A program made the translations under genes and the position numbers. Below, piece by piece: positions 28,028 through 38,580 of a stretch of 64,000 bases of DNA. The number at the start of each line of letters is the position of its first letter. Positions within the stretch are counted from its first letter, which is position 1. The notes under the pieces are model-generated. The model had not been told where the DNA came from. It saw only the letters and a program-made list of their open reading frames with translations, and ran no database searches. The stretch is from Pseudomonadota bacterium. GTDB lineage: Bacteria > Pseudomonadota > Alphaproteobacteria > Acetobacterales > Acetobacteraceae. The stretch covers positions 1 through 64,000 of the forward strand of contig JABBOH010000022.1 of the NCBI GenBank assembly GCA_019351895.1, read 5' to 3'.

Positions 28028-30415
28028 GTGACGGACCAAGCGCAGATGGGCGGGTCCACTACCTTTGGGGAAAGCGAACCTCCCGCCGCGGTTGAAGAAC
28101 GGTTGCGCAACATTCTGTCAGCCTCGGGCGGCGCTGCGGCCTGGGAATGGCACATGGGCGGGAAGCGGATCCTGGGCGACTCCGGCTTCGCCACGCTTTA
28201 TGGCATAGCCCCCGAGGAAGCGCTCAGCGGCATCTCGCCGGGCCGCTTTTTCGCGATCATCCACCCGCAGGACCGTGACCGGATGCGGCTGGCGATGGGC
28301 GGCATGCTCCGCGGCTCGGAGGTTCTGTCGAAGCAGTTTCGTATCATCTCGCCGGACGGAACCGTCCGCTGGCTGCAGGCACGCGCGCGGGCCCACAACG
28401 CGCAACGAAGCGGACAAGGCCCCGAGCAGTCCGATCGGTTCAGCGGTGTGCTTTTGGACATCACCGAACAGAAGCGCCTCGAGGAGCAGCTGCGCATCGC
28501 TCAGACGGCGGGCGGCGTCGGCACATTTGAACACGTGGACGGGTTTGGCACGGCAACAGTATCCGGTCAGTTTTGCGCGCTCCTCGGCATGCATGCGGCG
28601 ACGGATCTGCCGGTCCGCACCATTAACGCGCTGGTCTGCGCCGGCGATCCGCCGCTGATCGATCTTGCTGCACGCCCTGAACTTGGGCTCGCCACCCACG
28701 CCGAACTGCGGATCATGCGGGCGGACACGCAGGAAATTCGCTGGCTCATGCGGCGCGGCGAATATATCCGGGACGCCGACACTTCGGGCGTCCGTTTCAG
28801 TGGCGTTATATATGACATCACCGATGCTAAGCGGGTGGAGTCGCAGCTTCGTGTTCTCAACGAAACGCTCGAGTTGCGGGTTGAGGAGAGAACGCGGGAG
28901 CGGGATCGCATCTGGCGGGTGAGCCAGGATCTTCTGGGCGTCTCTGACGCCCACGGCGTTTGGATGAGCATCAATCCGGCTTGGACGACGCTGCTCGGCT
29001 GGGCTGAGAGCGAGATCATCGGCAATACCTCCGAATGGCTTGCGCACGAGGAGGATCGTGAGGCGACGCGGCTGGAAGTCGCGAGGCTTGCGGCTGGGCA
29101 CAAGACACTGAAGTTCGAGAACCGGCTTCGCCGCAGGGACGGCGGCTATTGCTGGCTGTCCTGGACTGCCGTGCCGGAAGACGGAATGCTCTACAGCGTG
29201 GCGAGGGACATCTCGGCGGAGAAGGAGGCTGCGGCGGCGCTGGCCAAGACGCAGGAGCAGTTGCGGCAATCGCATAAGATGGAGGCGGTCGGGCAGCTGA
29301 CAGGCGGCATCGCCCATGACTTCAACAATCTCCTCACCGGCATCTCCGGCAGTCTGGAAATGTTGCAGGCGCGCCTGGCACAGCGTCGGCTGCAGGATGC
29401 GGATCGATACATCGCGGCCGCGCAGAGCGCGTCGAAGCGGGCGGCAGCACTGACGCACCGGCTGCTGGCCTTCTCACGCCGCCAGACTCTGGAGCCGAAG
29501 TCGACTGACGTGAACCGATTGGTCGCCAGCATGGACGAGCTGGTCAGGCGCACCATGGGGCCTCCCGTTCAGGTGGAGGTGGTCACCGCCGTCGGGCTCT
29601 GGACCACGTTGGTTGATCCCAACCAGCTTGAGAACGCGTTGCTGAACCTCTGCATCAACGCCCGGGATGCGATGCCCGACGGGGGAAGACTGATCATCGA
29701 AACCGCGAACCGTTGGCTTGAGGAGCACGCCGCTCATCAGCGCGAGCTTCCGGCAGGTCCCTATGTCACGCTCTCGGTTACCGACAATGGAACCGGCATG
29801 TCTCCCTCGGTCGCCGCCAAGGCCTTCGATCCGTTTTTCACAACCAAGCCGATCGGCCAGGGAACGGGTCTGGGCCTGTCGATGATCTACGGCTTCGCTC
29901 GGCAATCCGGCGGACAGGTCCGTATCTACTCCGAGGTCGGACTGGGCACGACGATCTGCTTGTACCTGCCTCGCCATCTCGGCTCCGCGGATACACTCGA
30001 CGATGGTTCCTCTGCTCGCGAAGCGCCGCGTCTGGGCAAGGGCGAGACCATCCTCGTCGTGGATGACGAGCCGGAAATCCGGGTGCTGGTTGCCGAGATG
30101 CTCGAGGACCTGGGCTACGCCGCGATCGAGGCGTCAGACGGTCGCGACGCCCTGGTCGTGCTACAATCCACGGTGCCGATCGATCTGCTCATTACCGACG
30201 TTGGACTGACAGGCGGGTTGAATGGTCGTCAGGTCGCGGATGCCGGCCGTGCTCTCCGCCCCGAACTCAAGGTGTTGTTCATGACCGGCTATGCCGAGAA
30301 TGCGGTTCTCAGCCAAGGGCATCTGGAGCCAGGCATGCACGTGCTGACGAAGCCGTTCTCACTCGACGCATTGGCCAACCGGGTGCAGCTTCTCGTCAAC
30401 GGCCGCCCGACCTGA
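28028..30415 (+). CDS. PAS-containing hybrid sensor histidine kinase with C-terminal receiver
   Basis: A 795-residue soluble kinase. Three PAS regions are visible (about 25-150, 155-280 and 305-405, each ending near a DITxxK-type motif), then a dimerisation domain with GGIAHDFNNLL (phosphoacceptor His about 430), an ATPase domain (NLCINARDAMPDGG, DNGTGM, GQGTGLGLSMIYG) and a receiver with Asp about 724 (DLLITDVGLTGG). There is no membrane segment. It starts with GTG 19 nt after cheC, so it belongs to the same transcript and may link a cytoplasmic signal to the Che proteins. The PAS ligand is unknown. Confidence 0.9.
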   Translation: MTDQAQMGGSTTFGESEPPAAVEERLRNILSASGGAAAWEWHMGGKRILGDSGFATLYGIAPEEALSGISPGRFFAIIHPQDRDRMRLAMGGMLRGSEVLSKQFRIISPDGTVRWLQARARAHNAQRSGQGPEQSDRFSGVLLDITEQKRLEEQLRIAQTAGGVGTFEHVDGFGTATVSGQFCALLGMHAATDLPVRTINALVCAGDPPLIDLAARPELGLATHAELRIMRADTQEIRWLMRRGEYIRDADTSGVRFSGVIYDITDAKRVESQLRVLNETLELRVEERTRERDRIWRVSQDLLGVSDAHGVWMSINPAWTTLLGWAESEIIGNTSEWLAHEEDREATRLEVARLAAGHKTLKFENRLRRRDGGYCWLSWTAVPEDGMLYSVARDISAEKEAAAALAKTQEQLRQSHKMEAVGQLTGGIAHDFNNLLTGISGSLEMLQARLAQRRLQDADRYIAAAQSASKRAAALTHRLLAFSRRQTLEPKSTDVNRLVASMDELVRRTMGPPVQVEVVTAVGLWTTLVDPNQLENALLNLCINARDAMPDGGRLIIETANRWLEEHAAHQRELPAGPYVTLSVTDNGTGMSPSVAAKAFDPFFTTKPIGQGTGLGLSMIYGFARQSGGQVRIYSEVGLGTTICLYLPRHLGSADTLDDGSSAREAPRLGKGETILVVDDEPEIRVLVAEMLEDLGYAAIEASDGRDALVVLQSTVPIDLLITDVGLTGGLNGRQVADAGRALRPELKVLFMTGYAENAVLSQGHLEPGMHVLTKPFSLDALANRVQLLVNGRPT

Positions 30416-30445
30416 TAGCCTCGGACGGCGCCAATGTGGCGAGCT

Positions 30446-31435
30446 TCAGACGGTTACAACCACCTTGCCGATCTGCTGATTGGATTCCAGATAACGATGC
30501 GCATCCCTGATCTCGGCCAGCGGGAAGCTGCGAGCGATGACGGGCTTTAGGTGCCCCGCTTCGATGCCCGCGATCACAAAACGCTTCCCGAGCTCGATGA
30601 GATGGGGGTCTCGGGTCACAGAGAACAAGGTGTAGCCGCGCAGCGTCAGGTTCTTGGACAGGGCAGGGAACAGCGGAAACGGCGTCGGCTCGCCGGATAG
30701 CGCTCCATACAGGAACAAGGTTCCCTGGTCGGCCAGAGCAGCGGCCAAAGCCTCGACGCCGGGGCCACAGACCGGATCGAATGCCATGCGCGCACCCTTG
30801 CCGGCTGTAATGTTCATCACCTCGGTTTTCAGGTCCTGCTCGCCCGTGACGATGACGTGTGCCGCTCCCGCACGGATGAGTGCGTCCCGCTTCTCTTTCG
30901 TGCGCGTGGTGGCGATCGGTATGGCGCCCAGACTGTTGGCAATCTGGATAGCAGCGAGGCCGACGCTGCTGGAGGCGGCGGTAATGATGACGGCATCCTC
31001 TGCCGCCAACTGCCCGATCAACCCCAGGGCACCCCAGGCAGTGAGATATTGCATCCAAATCGAGGCTGCCTCGGACCAGGAGAGGCTTGCCGGATGCTTC
31101 ACGACTGCGTGGGCTGGGACGATGGCCGCGTCCCCGTAGACACCATACTGCGTCATTGAGAAGGCCGGGATCGTACTCACGGCGTCACCGACGGCGAACC
31201 CAGTCACGCCTTCGCCGATGGCCTCGATTTCTCCGGCCGCCTCATAGCCAAGCTTCGACGGAAGCTGCGGCTCTTCGAGGTAGGCCCCGAGACGAAACAT
31301 GGATTCGGCGCGGTTCAGTCCGATGGCGCGGACGCGCAACCGAATCTCGCCCGGCCCAGGCGCGCCCAGGTCGACTTCGTCGATCTCGAGAACCTCTGGG
31401 CCGCCCGTCCGATGGAAGCGAACAACTTTCGACAT
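30446..31435 (-). CDS. zinc-independent MDR oxidoreductase (quinone reductase-like)
   Basis: A 329-residue medium-chain reductase with the GroES-like N-terminal fold (RFHRTGGPEVLEIDEVDLG, GYEAAGEIEAIGEGVTGF) and the nucleotide-binding stretch TAASSSVGLAAIQIANSLGA. The zinc-ligand cysteines of alcohol dehydrogenases are absent, as in quinone oxidoreductase-type members. The ATG at 31435 follows GGAGGA. It converges with the chemosensory operon; a 30-nt gap separates the stop codons. The substrate cannot be stated. Confidence 0.85.
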   Translation of the reverse strand: MSKVVRFHRTGGPEVLEIDEVDLGAPGPGEIRLRVRAIGLNRAESMFRLGAYLEEPQLPSKLGYEAAGEIEAIGEGVTGFAVGDAVSTIPAFSMTQYGVYGDAAIVPAHAVVKHPASLSWSEAASIWMQYLTAWGALGLIGQLAAEDAVIITAASSSVGLAAIQIANSLGAIPIATTRTKEKRDALIRAGAAHVIVTGEQDLKTEVMNITAGKGARMAFDPVCGPGVEALAAALADQGTLFLYGALSGEPTPFPLFPALSKNLTLRGYTLFSVTRDPHLIELGKRFVIAGIEAGHLKPVIARSFPLAEIRDAHRYLESNQQIGKVVVTV

Positions 31436-31482
31436 CAACTGGTTCCTCCAAACATCGCTTGAGCAAGCGCCGCCATTAGCAT

Positions 31483-32541
31483 TCAGCCGGCGGCAGCACC
31501 TTCTCCGTCCCTATTCCTGGTCCGACGGAGATCGCTGAAGGAGATCAGGCGCCGCGCCTCCTCGTCCCACAGAACCAGCCTGATGCAACCAAGGCTCTGA
31601 AGCAGTGTCAATCGGCCGCGGCCCCGCAGGTCGGGGTAGTCGTTCAGCACTTCGGGCAGGCGATACGATGGAATTCGGCTCGCCAGATGATGGACGTGGT
31701 GGACGCCGATGTTGGCGGTGAACCAGCGCAGCACCAGCGGCAGGTCGTAGTGAGAACTGCCCTGCAGAGCCGCGTCCTGAATGGTCCAGCCGTCATCCTC
31801 CGCCCAATGCGTCTCCTCGAACTGGTGCTGGACATAGAAAAGCCAGACGCCGATGGCCGCGCCAACCAGCACGATTGGCAGGTGAATCATCAGGAAGGGC
31901 CAGATGCCGACCGCCCAGATCATCAGGCCGGCGGCGACGGCGATGCCGAGATTGGTGCCCATCACGCTCAGCCAGGGTTTCCAGCCGCGGCGCATGAAGC
32001 CGACTGGCAGTCGGCTCTGCAGCAGAAAAAGCCAGATCGGTCCCAAGCCGAACATCACGAGCGGGTTGCGGTAGAGACGGTATCCGAGTCGCCCCCAGAA
32101 GCCCCGCGCCAGATATTCATTCACTGTCAGGGTCGTCACGTCGCCTATACCCCGGCGGCTGAGATTTCCCGAGGTCGCATGATGGATGGCGTGGGAGCGG
32201 CGCCACTGGTCATATGGGGTCAGGGTGAGGATGGAGATCGCGCGACCCACCCATGCGTTTCCAAGGCGGCTGGGGAAGAAGGAGTCATGCCCGCAGTCGT
32301 GCTGGATCATGAACAGGCGCACGAGCAACCCGGCCGCCGGCACCACCAGCAGCGCATAGAGCCAATAGACTCCAAAGTGGACGGCCATAACCATGGCGAA
32401 CCAGAGGGCGGCGAAGGGGATTGCGGTAATCGCCAGTTCACCCACGCCGCGCAGCGTGCGCGGCTCGCGATAGGGCGAGAGCTTGCGCCCCCAGCCACCG
32501 GTATCGGATTTGGTCGCACGCCCGATCTCTGTCGCCGACAT
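31483..32541 (-). CDS. membrane fatty acid desaturase
   Basis: A 352-residue membrane di-iron enzyme with the three histidine boxes HDCGHDSFF, HAIHHATSG and GVHHVHHL, and paired membrane segments around residues 35-85 and 190-240. It should insert a double bond into acyl lipids, adjusting membrane fluidity. GAGGAG precedes the ATG. It is transcribed divergently from groESL and in the same direction as the MDR gene 47 nt downstream. Confidence 0.9.
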   Translation of the reverse strand: MSATEIGRATKSDTGGWGRKLSPYREPRTLRGVGELAITAIPFAALWFAMVMAVHFGVYWLYALLVVPAAGLLVRLFMIQHDCGHDSFFPSRLGNAWVGRAISILTLTPYDQWRRSHAIHHATSGNLSRRGIGDVTTLTVNEYLARGFWGRLGYRLYRNPLVMFGLGPIWLFLLQSRLPVGFMRRGWKPWLSVMGTNLGIAVAAGLMIWAVGIWPFLMIHLPIVLVGAAIGVWLFYVQHQFEETHWAEDDGWTIQDAALQGSSHYDLPLVLRWFTANIGVHHVHHLASRIPSYRLPEVLNDYPDLRGRGRLTLLQSLGCIRLVLWDEEARRLISFSDLRRTRNRDGEGAAAG

Positions 32542-32643
32542 CGGCTACTCCTCTAAGGGGAGGGTCTTATGCACGCCCACGTGGCCAGGAGGAAGGACAG
32601 CGCGCGTGAAGGTTCGGACATCCGCGCAGCAACAGCCCCCCTG

Positions 32644-32686
32644 GTAGTTCCCGAGGGTCGCGCTTCCTGGCGCGATCATCTATACT
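32644..32686 (+). promoter_or_regulatory. groESL promoter with shared activator box
   Basis: GTAGTTCCCGAGGGTC starts at 32644 and TATACT at 32681-32686 is the -10, with 31 nt between the first six bases and the -10. No CIRCE repeat (TTAGCACTC-N9-GAGTGCTAA) is seen upstream of groES, so HrcA control is not indicated for this copy. Confidence 0.6.
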
Positions 32687-32814
32687 CATCTCCAGGAGAC
32701 GGAGCAGGCAGTGCCGCTAGACGGGCTGCCGATGGAACGGCGCCACGGACACCATGTCCGGGGCGATGACGCCGAAACAGCCCGATCGACCGATCCCCGC
32801 CCTTGGAGCAAGCC

Positions 32815-33129
32815 ATGAAATTCCGCCCGCTACACGATCGTGTCGTGGTCCGTCGCATCACCCCGCTGGAGAAGACAGCCGGTGGCATCATCATTCCCGA
32901 CACCGTCAAGGACAAGCCGATGGAGGGCGAGGTCATTGCCGCCGGTCCCGGCGCGCGCAATGAGCAGGGCGCCGTCGTGGCGCTTGAGGTCAAGGCGGGC
33001 GATCGCGTGCTTTTCGGAAAATGGTCCGGCACCGAGGTGAAACTCGACGGCGAGGAACTGCTGATCATGAAGGAGAGCGATCTTCTGGGTGTGATCGAAG
33101 GCGCCGCCGCCGTCGCCCGCGCCGCCTGA
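32815..33129 (+). CDS. groES: co-chaperonin GroES
   Basis: A 104-residue co-chaperonin, slightly longer than the usual 95-98 through its Ala-rich tail (GAAAVARAA). [13 protein letters not shown], the mobile-loop region with [21 protein letters not shown] and [20 protein letters not shown] are typical. It caps GroEL for ATP-driven folding. ATG 32815 follows GGAG. groEL starts 24 nt downstream. Confidence 0.95.
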   Translation: MKFRPLHDRVVVRRITPLEKTAGGIIIPDTVKDKPMEGEVIAAGPGARNEQGAVVALEVKAGDRVLFGKWSGTEVKLDGEELLIMKESDLLGVIEGAAAVARAA

Positions 33130-34800
<1,671 letters not shown>

Positions 34801-34827
34801 GCGCGTTCAGCTAGGTCAGCCCATCGG

Positions 34828-34860
34828 CCAATCCGTGCCCGATCTCCGGGCACGGATTGG
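34828..34860 (+). terminator. 14-bp stem-loop after groEL
   Basis: CCAATCCGTGCCCG and CGGGCACGGATTGG form a perfect 14-bp stem with a 5-nt loop. There is no T-run after it, so it may protect the mRNA 3' end or act with the hairpin that follows. Confidence 0.6.
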
Positions 34861-34893
34861 TGGTAGGCTTCCCGTGTTGATCAGGCTGAGAGC

Positions 34894-34925
34894 GGGCGAC
34901 GGGAGATGATCCCGTCGCCCTTTTT
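34894..34925 (+). terminator. Rho-independent terminator of groESL
   Basis: GGGCGACGGGA and TCCCGTCGCCC pair perfectly (11 bp, 5-nt loop) and are followed at once by TTTTT (34921-34925). This is the clearest intrinsic terminator in the window. Confidence 0.9.
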
Positions 34926-35116
34926 CGTGGTCCTATAGACCCATGCCGGCAATCATCTCCTGGATGAGGAAGCCAACTTTTGGCCGCCCCACAAAACCCC
35001 GACGGCCCCAGGCCAATGTTGCGCGCAACGCGATAAATGATAGTGTTTCTGAGCTTGGCTGAAGTCGTCGATGTGGGCGGCGCCTTTCGCTGATCGTTTC
35101 CGGGGAGGGAGATCGC

Positions 35117-36394
35117 GTGAACCAGCCGCCGCTTCGTCTTGTCACCTCGCCGCAGGATGCGCCCGCGTCCGCCGCGGTACAGCCGCTGCCCCCACCCTCC
35201 GCTAGGCCGCCGCTCCTGGACGAAGCCGGCGCTCTGGCCGCTGCACGTGATTTCGCGGCGGCCATCCGACCTGGCGCGGCTGAGCGGGATCGCGATCGCA
35301 TCCTTCCGATCGTCGAGGTCGAGCGCTTCTCGACGAGCGGGCTCTGGGGCCTGAGCGTGCCGCGGCAATTCGGGGGGCCGGAACTGCCCTACCGCGTCAT
35401 CACCGAGGTCATCCGCATCGTCTCGGCCGCCGATCCATCGATCGGTCAGATCCCGCAGAACCACTACGCTTTCCTACACCTCCTCCGGGCGGAGCCCGAT
35501 GAGGTGCGCAGACGCTATTTCTTCGAACGTGTTCTGGAAGGACATCGCTTCGGAAACGCGCTGGTGGAGATCGGGACCAAGACCGCTGCCGACTGGAAGA
35601 CGCGTATCTGGCCGGAGGGTGAAGACTACGTCCTGGACGGCACCAAGTTCTATTCGACCGGTGCGTTGTTCGCGCATTTCGTGCCCGTGGTGGCTTGCCT
35701 GCAGAATGACGATGAACGGGGGAGCGTGCTGCGCGCCATCGTGCCGCGAGACGCGCCCGGCCTCACGGTCATCGACGACTGGTCGGGCTTTGGGCAGCGC
35801 ACCACCGCGAGCGGCACGGTGAAGCTAGACCACGTGCGTGTTCCGGCCCGCAACGTCATCGGGTTGAACGGGCTCGCCGGCGGCCGGCCAGCCGTCTACG
35901 GCCCCGTGACGCAGATCTTGCACGCGGCGATCGATGCCGGCATCGCCGCCGAGGCCTTAGCCGATACCGTGGCCTTCGTGCGGGAAAGGTCGCGGCCCTG
36001 GGTAGACTCCGGGGTCGCGAAGGCATCTCAGGATCCGCTGACGATCGTGCAGGCCGGCGACACGCAGGTGCGCCTGCATGCCGCCGAGGCTATGCTCGAT
36101 CGTGCGGCCCGCATCGTCGACGACGCGCTGACCCACGAAACCGTCGAAAGCGTGGCTGCCGCATCCCTTGCAGTCGCGGAAGCCAAGGCAGTGACGACGG
36201 ACGTTGCGATCCACGCGACCAACAGTCTTTTCGAGCTTGCCGGCACTGCCTCCACTCTGGCGCGTCACAATATGGACCGTCATTGGCGCAATGCGCGCGT
36301 CCACACGCTTCATGACCCGGTGCGCTGGAAATACTATGCCGTCGGCAACTATCTCCTGAACGACACGTTGCCCCCTGTGAATAGCTGGATCTGA
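35117..36394 (+). CDS. SfnB/DszC-like acyl-CoA dehydrogenase-fold flavin monooxygenase
   Basis: A 425-residue protein of the acyl-CoA dehydrogenase fold. SVPRQFGGPELPYRVITEVI, the DPSIGQIPQNHYAF region, GTKFYSTGALFAHFVPVVA and GFGQRTTASGTVKLDHVRVP fit the sulfur-acquisition SfnB group and related DszC-type FMNH2 monooxygenases; these lack a true acyl-CoA dehydrogenase role. The GTG start follows GGGAGGGAGA. The LLM flavin oxidoreductase begins 15 nt downstream, so the two likely act on one substrate, perhaps an organosulfur or nitrogen compound. No flavin reductase or transporter lies beside them. Confidence 0.8.
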   Translation: MNQPPLRLVTSPQDAPASAAVQPLPPPSARPPLLDEAGALAAARDFAAAIRPGAAERDRDRILPIVEVERFSTSGLWGLSVPRQFGGPELPYRVITEVIRIVSAADPSIGQIPQNHYAFLHLLRAEPDEVRRRYFFERVLEGHRFGNALVEIGTKTAADWKTRIWPEGEDYVLDGTKFYSTGALFAHFVPVVACLQNDDERGSVLRAIVPRDAPGLTVIDDWSGFGQRTTASGTVKLDHVRVPARNVIGLNGLAGGRPAVYGPVTQILHAAIDAGIAAEALADTVAFVRERSRPWVDSGVAKASQDPLTIVQAGDTQVRLHAAEAMLDRAARIVDDALTHETVESVAAASLAVAEAKAVTTDVAIHATNSLFELAGTASTLARHNMDRHWRNARVHTLHDPVRWKYYAVGNYLLNDTLPPVNSWI

Positions 36395-36409
36395 GGTGCC
36401 GGCGCGGCG

Positions 36410-37741
36410 ATGAAGCCTTTTCTGCTCAACGCTTTCGCCATGAACACCGTGACGCATCAATCGCCCGGGCTTTGGCGTCATCCGCGCGACCGCTCGCGCG
36501 AATTCAATCGGCTGCCGCTCTGGCTCGATCTCGCGCGACTGTGGGAGCGTGGGCTGTTTGACGGCGTCTTCCTGGCCGACGTGCTTGGTCCGTACGACGT
36601 CTACAGCGGTAACGCGCGCGGAGCAGTGAGGAGCGGCGCTCAGCTGCCAGCGCATGATCCCATGCTGCTGGTTCCAGCCATGGCGGCGGTGACCCGCAAT
36701 CTCGGCTTCGGCGTGACCGCCTCCTTGAGCTACGAGCCGCCGTATCTCATGGCACGCCGCTTTTCCACGCTCGATCACCTGACGGAAGGCCGGATCGGCT
36801 GGAACGTCGTGACGAGCTATCTCGACAGTGCTGCCCGAGCCTTGGGAATGTCGCGTCAGCGCGCCCACGATGACCGCTATGACTTTGCCGAGGACTATAT
36901 GGCGGCGATCACGCGGCTGTGGCGGGACAGCTGGGAGGCAGGGGCGGTGCTCACCGACCCGGTGCGCGGCTATGCCGATCCTGACCGTGTGCATGTGATA
37001 CGGCACAAGAGCGCGTTCCTTTCAATGGAGGCTCTGCATCTCTGCGAACCCTCGCCGCAGGGTATGCCGGTGGTCTATCAGGCCGGGAGTTCGCCGCGCG
37101 GGCAGGAATTCGCGGCACGGCATGCGGAGTGTGTTTTCGTCTCAGGTCCTTCGGCCTCGGTGGTCGGGCCGCGCGTCGCCCGGCTGCGCCAGTCACTGGT
37201 TGCCGCCGGACGCGCGCCTGACAGTGTGAAGGTCTTGTCGCTTGCGACCGCAATCTTGGGCGCAACCCCAGCGGAGGCGCGGGACAAGCTTTCCGATTAC
37301 CGTTCCTACGTCGATCCCGAGGGGGCGCTGGTGCTGATGGCCGGCTGGCTTGGCGTTGACTGGTCCGAATACAGGCTCGACCAGAAGGTGCGCTTCATCG
37401 AGACCGATGCCGGTCGCGCGGCGATGGAGAATTTCACGCGTGCCGATCCGGCGCGTGAATGGACGGTGGGCGATGTCGCGGAGCATGTCGGCATCGGTGG
37501 CGCCGGCCCCGTTTTCGTCGGCAGTGGCGGCCAAGTGGCGGAGCGGATGCGTGACTGGGCGGAGCAGACCGGCGTTGACGGCTTCAACCTCGCCTATGCC
37601 TTGCTGCCCGAGAGTTTCGAGGACGCGATCAACCTGCTTGTTCCAGAGCTGCAGACACGCGGGCTCTACAAGACAGCTTACGCCGCCGGGACGCTTCGGC
37701 AGAAGCTGTTCGGCGATCCGGCTGCGCGCGAGGTTGCCTGA
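36410..37741 (+). CDS. LLM-class FMNH2-dependent monooxygenase (NtaA/SnaA/DszA type)
   Basis: A 443-residue luciferase-like TIM-barrel monooxygenase. NTVTHQSPGLWRHPRDRS near the N-terminus, LARLWERGLFDGVFLADVLG, STLDHLTEGRIGWNVVTSYL and YQAGSSPRGQEFAARHAECVF are hallmarks of the nitrilotriacetate/dibenzothiophene-sulfone subgroup. It uses FMNH2 from a separate reductase not encoded here. Operon with the SfnB-like gene. Confidence 0.85.
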   Translation: MKPFLLNAFAMNTVTHQSPGLWRHPRDRSREFNRLPLWLDLARLWERGLFDGVFLADVLGPYDVYSGNARGAVRSGAQLPAHDPMLLVPAMAAVTRNLGFGVTASLSYEPPYLMARRFSTLDHLTEGRIGWNVVTSYLDSAARALGMSRQRAHDDRYDFAEDYMAAITRLWRDSWEAGAVLTDPVRGYADPDRVHVIRHKSAFLSMEALHLCEPSPQGMPVVYQAGSSPRGQEFAARHAECVFVSGPSASVVGPRVARLRQSLVAAGRAPDSVKVLSLATAILGATPAEARDKLSDYRSYVDPEGALVLMAGWLGVDWSEYRLDQKVRFIETDAGRAAMENFTRADPAREWTVGDVAEHVGIGGAGPVFVGSGGQVAERMRDWAEQTGVDGFNLAYALLPESFEDAINLLVPELQTRGLYKTAYAAGTLRQKLFGDPAAREVA

Positions 37742-37765
37742 GGGACCACACCAACTTGGGCCCAA

Positions 37766-37794
37766 ACGCCTGGCCTTTTTGGTCGGCCAGGCGT
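37766..37794. terminator. hairpin between convergent LLM and BON genes
   Basis: ACGCCTGGCC and GGCCAGGCGT form a 10-bp stem with a 9-nt loop containing TTTTT. It lies between the two convergent stop codons and could stop transcription from either side, though no T-run follows on the plus strand. Confidence 0.5.
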
Positions 37795-37836
37795 CAGACT
37801 GAAAACAGGTGGGTTTGTAAGAGGTCGGCTCGCACG

Positions 37837-38484
37837 CTACGTGATCGCCAGATGATCAACGACGGAGGTAACGCCCGGAACCGACCATGCCGCACGCTCG
37901 GCGGCCGAGCGCTCGTACCAGCTGTGCACGCGTCCCTCAAGCACGACCTTGCCGTCGCTTACCAGAACACGAATCTGATTGGCTTCAACTTCGGCGTCAC
38001 GCCTAAGCGCCGTTTCGATCGAGCGCTTAACATCGCCGACTTGGACACGTTCGCGGATCGTGATCAGATTCGTCACGCCGAAAATGCCTGACAGCCTCCG
38101 AACCGCGTCTTCGGCTGCCTTTCTCTGGAACTGCCAGTCAACCTCGCCCCTCAGAGTGATCCAGCCACGCTGAACTTTAACTTTGATCGCGTCGGCTGGA
38201 ATGAGCGTGTCCCACTCGATAATCTTGAGCGCCCGCACCGCGATTTCGTCGTCAGCGGTCTTCTTATCATCCGGGAATCGCACTTCGATCTCCTCGGCGA
38301 TACCTCTCACTCCTTTCATTCGCTGAACCGTCTGCTCGGCCATGATCTTCTCGTGGTAGGATGTAACGTACCCTGTGAGGGTGACGATCCCGTTCTCTAC
38401 GGCGACGCCGATGTGGGCGGCATTTATGGCGGGCTGAAAATCAAGTTCGTCGATGACGAGTTGGCGAAGCTCCGTGTTGTCCAT
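37837..38484 (-). CDS. BON-domain protein (three BON repeats)
   Basis: A 215-residue protein with three BON domains at about 3-70, 75-145 and 148-215. Each shows the pattern of an alpha-helical start, then VxVxxGxVTLxGxV (for instance GIVTLTGYVTSYHEK, GWITLRGEVDWQFQRK, GKVVLEGRVHSWYERS). It lacks a signal peptide, unlike OsmY, so it is likely cytoplasmic. BON proteins are linked to osmotic or envelope stress and bind phospholipids in some cases. The ATG at 38484 follows GGAGAGG. An FNR-type box with a well-placed -10 precedes it. Confidence 0.85.
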   Translation of the reverse strand: MDNTELRQLVIDELDFQPAINAAHIGVAVENGIVTLTGYVTSYHEKIMAEQTVQRMKGVRGIAEEIEVRFPDDKKTADDEIAVRALKIIEWDTLIPADAIKVKVQRGWITLRGEVDWQFQRKAAEDAVRRLSGIFGVTNLITIRERVQVGDVKRSIETALRRDAEVEANQIRVLVSDGKVVLEGRVHSWYERSAAERAAWSVPGVTSVVDHLAIT

Positions 38485-38566
38485 TGCCTTGTCCTCTCCA
38501 TGATGTCGTCTCGGGCAAGATCGCCGCGATACCAGACAAGGATACCTGCGGATGATCTGGGTGAGT

Positions 38567-38580
38567 TTGACATGCGTCAA
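38567..38580 (-). promoter_or_regulatory. FNR/FixK-type box upstream of the BON gene
   Basis: TTGACATGCGTCAA is a perfect palindrome of the FNR/Anr/FixK type. Reading toward the BON gene, 22 nt after it comes TATCCT, the exact spacing of a class II FNR promoter (box at -41.5). The rest of the 38485-38803 gap holds no recognised gene. Confidence 0.75.
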
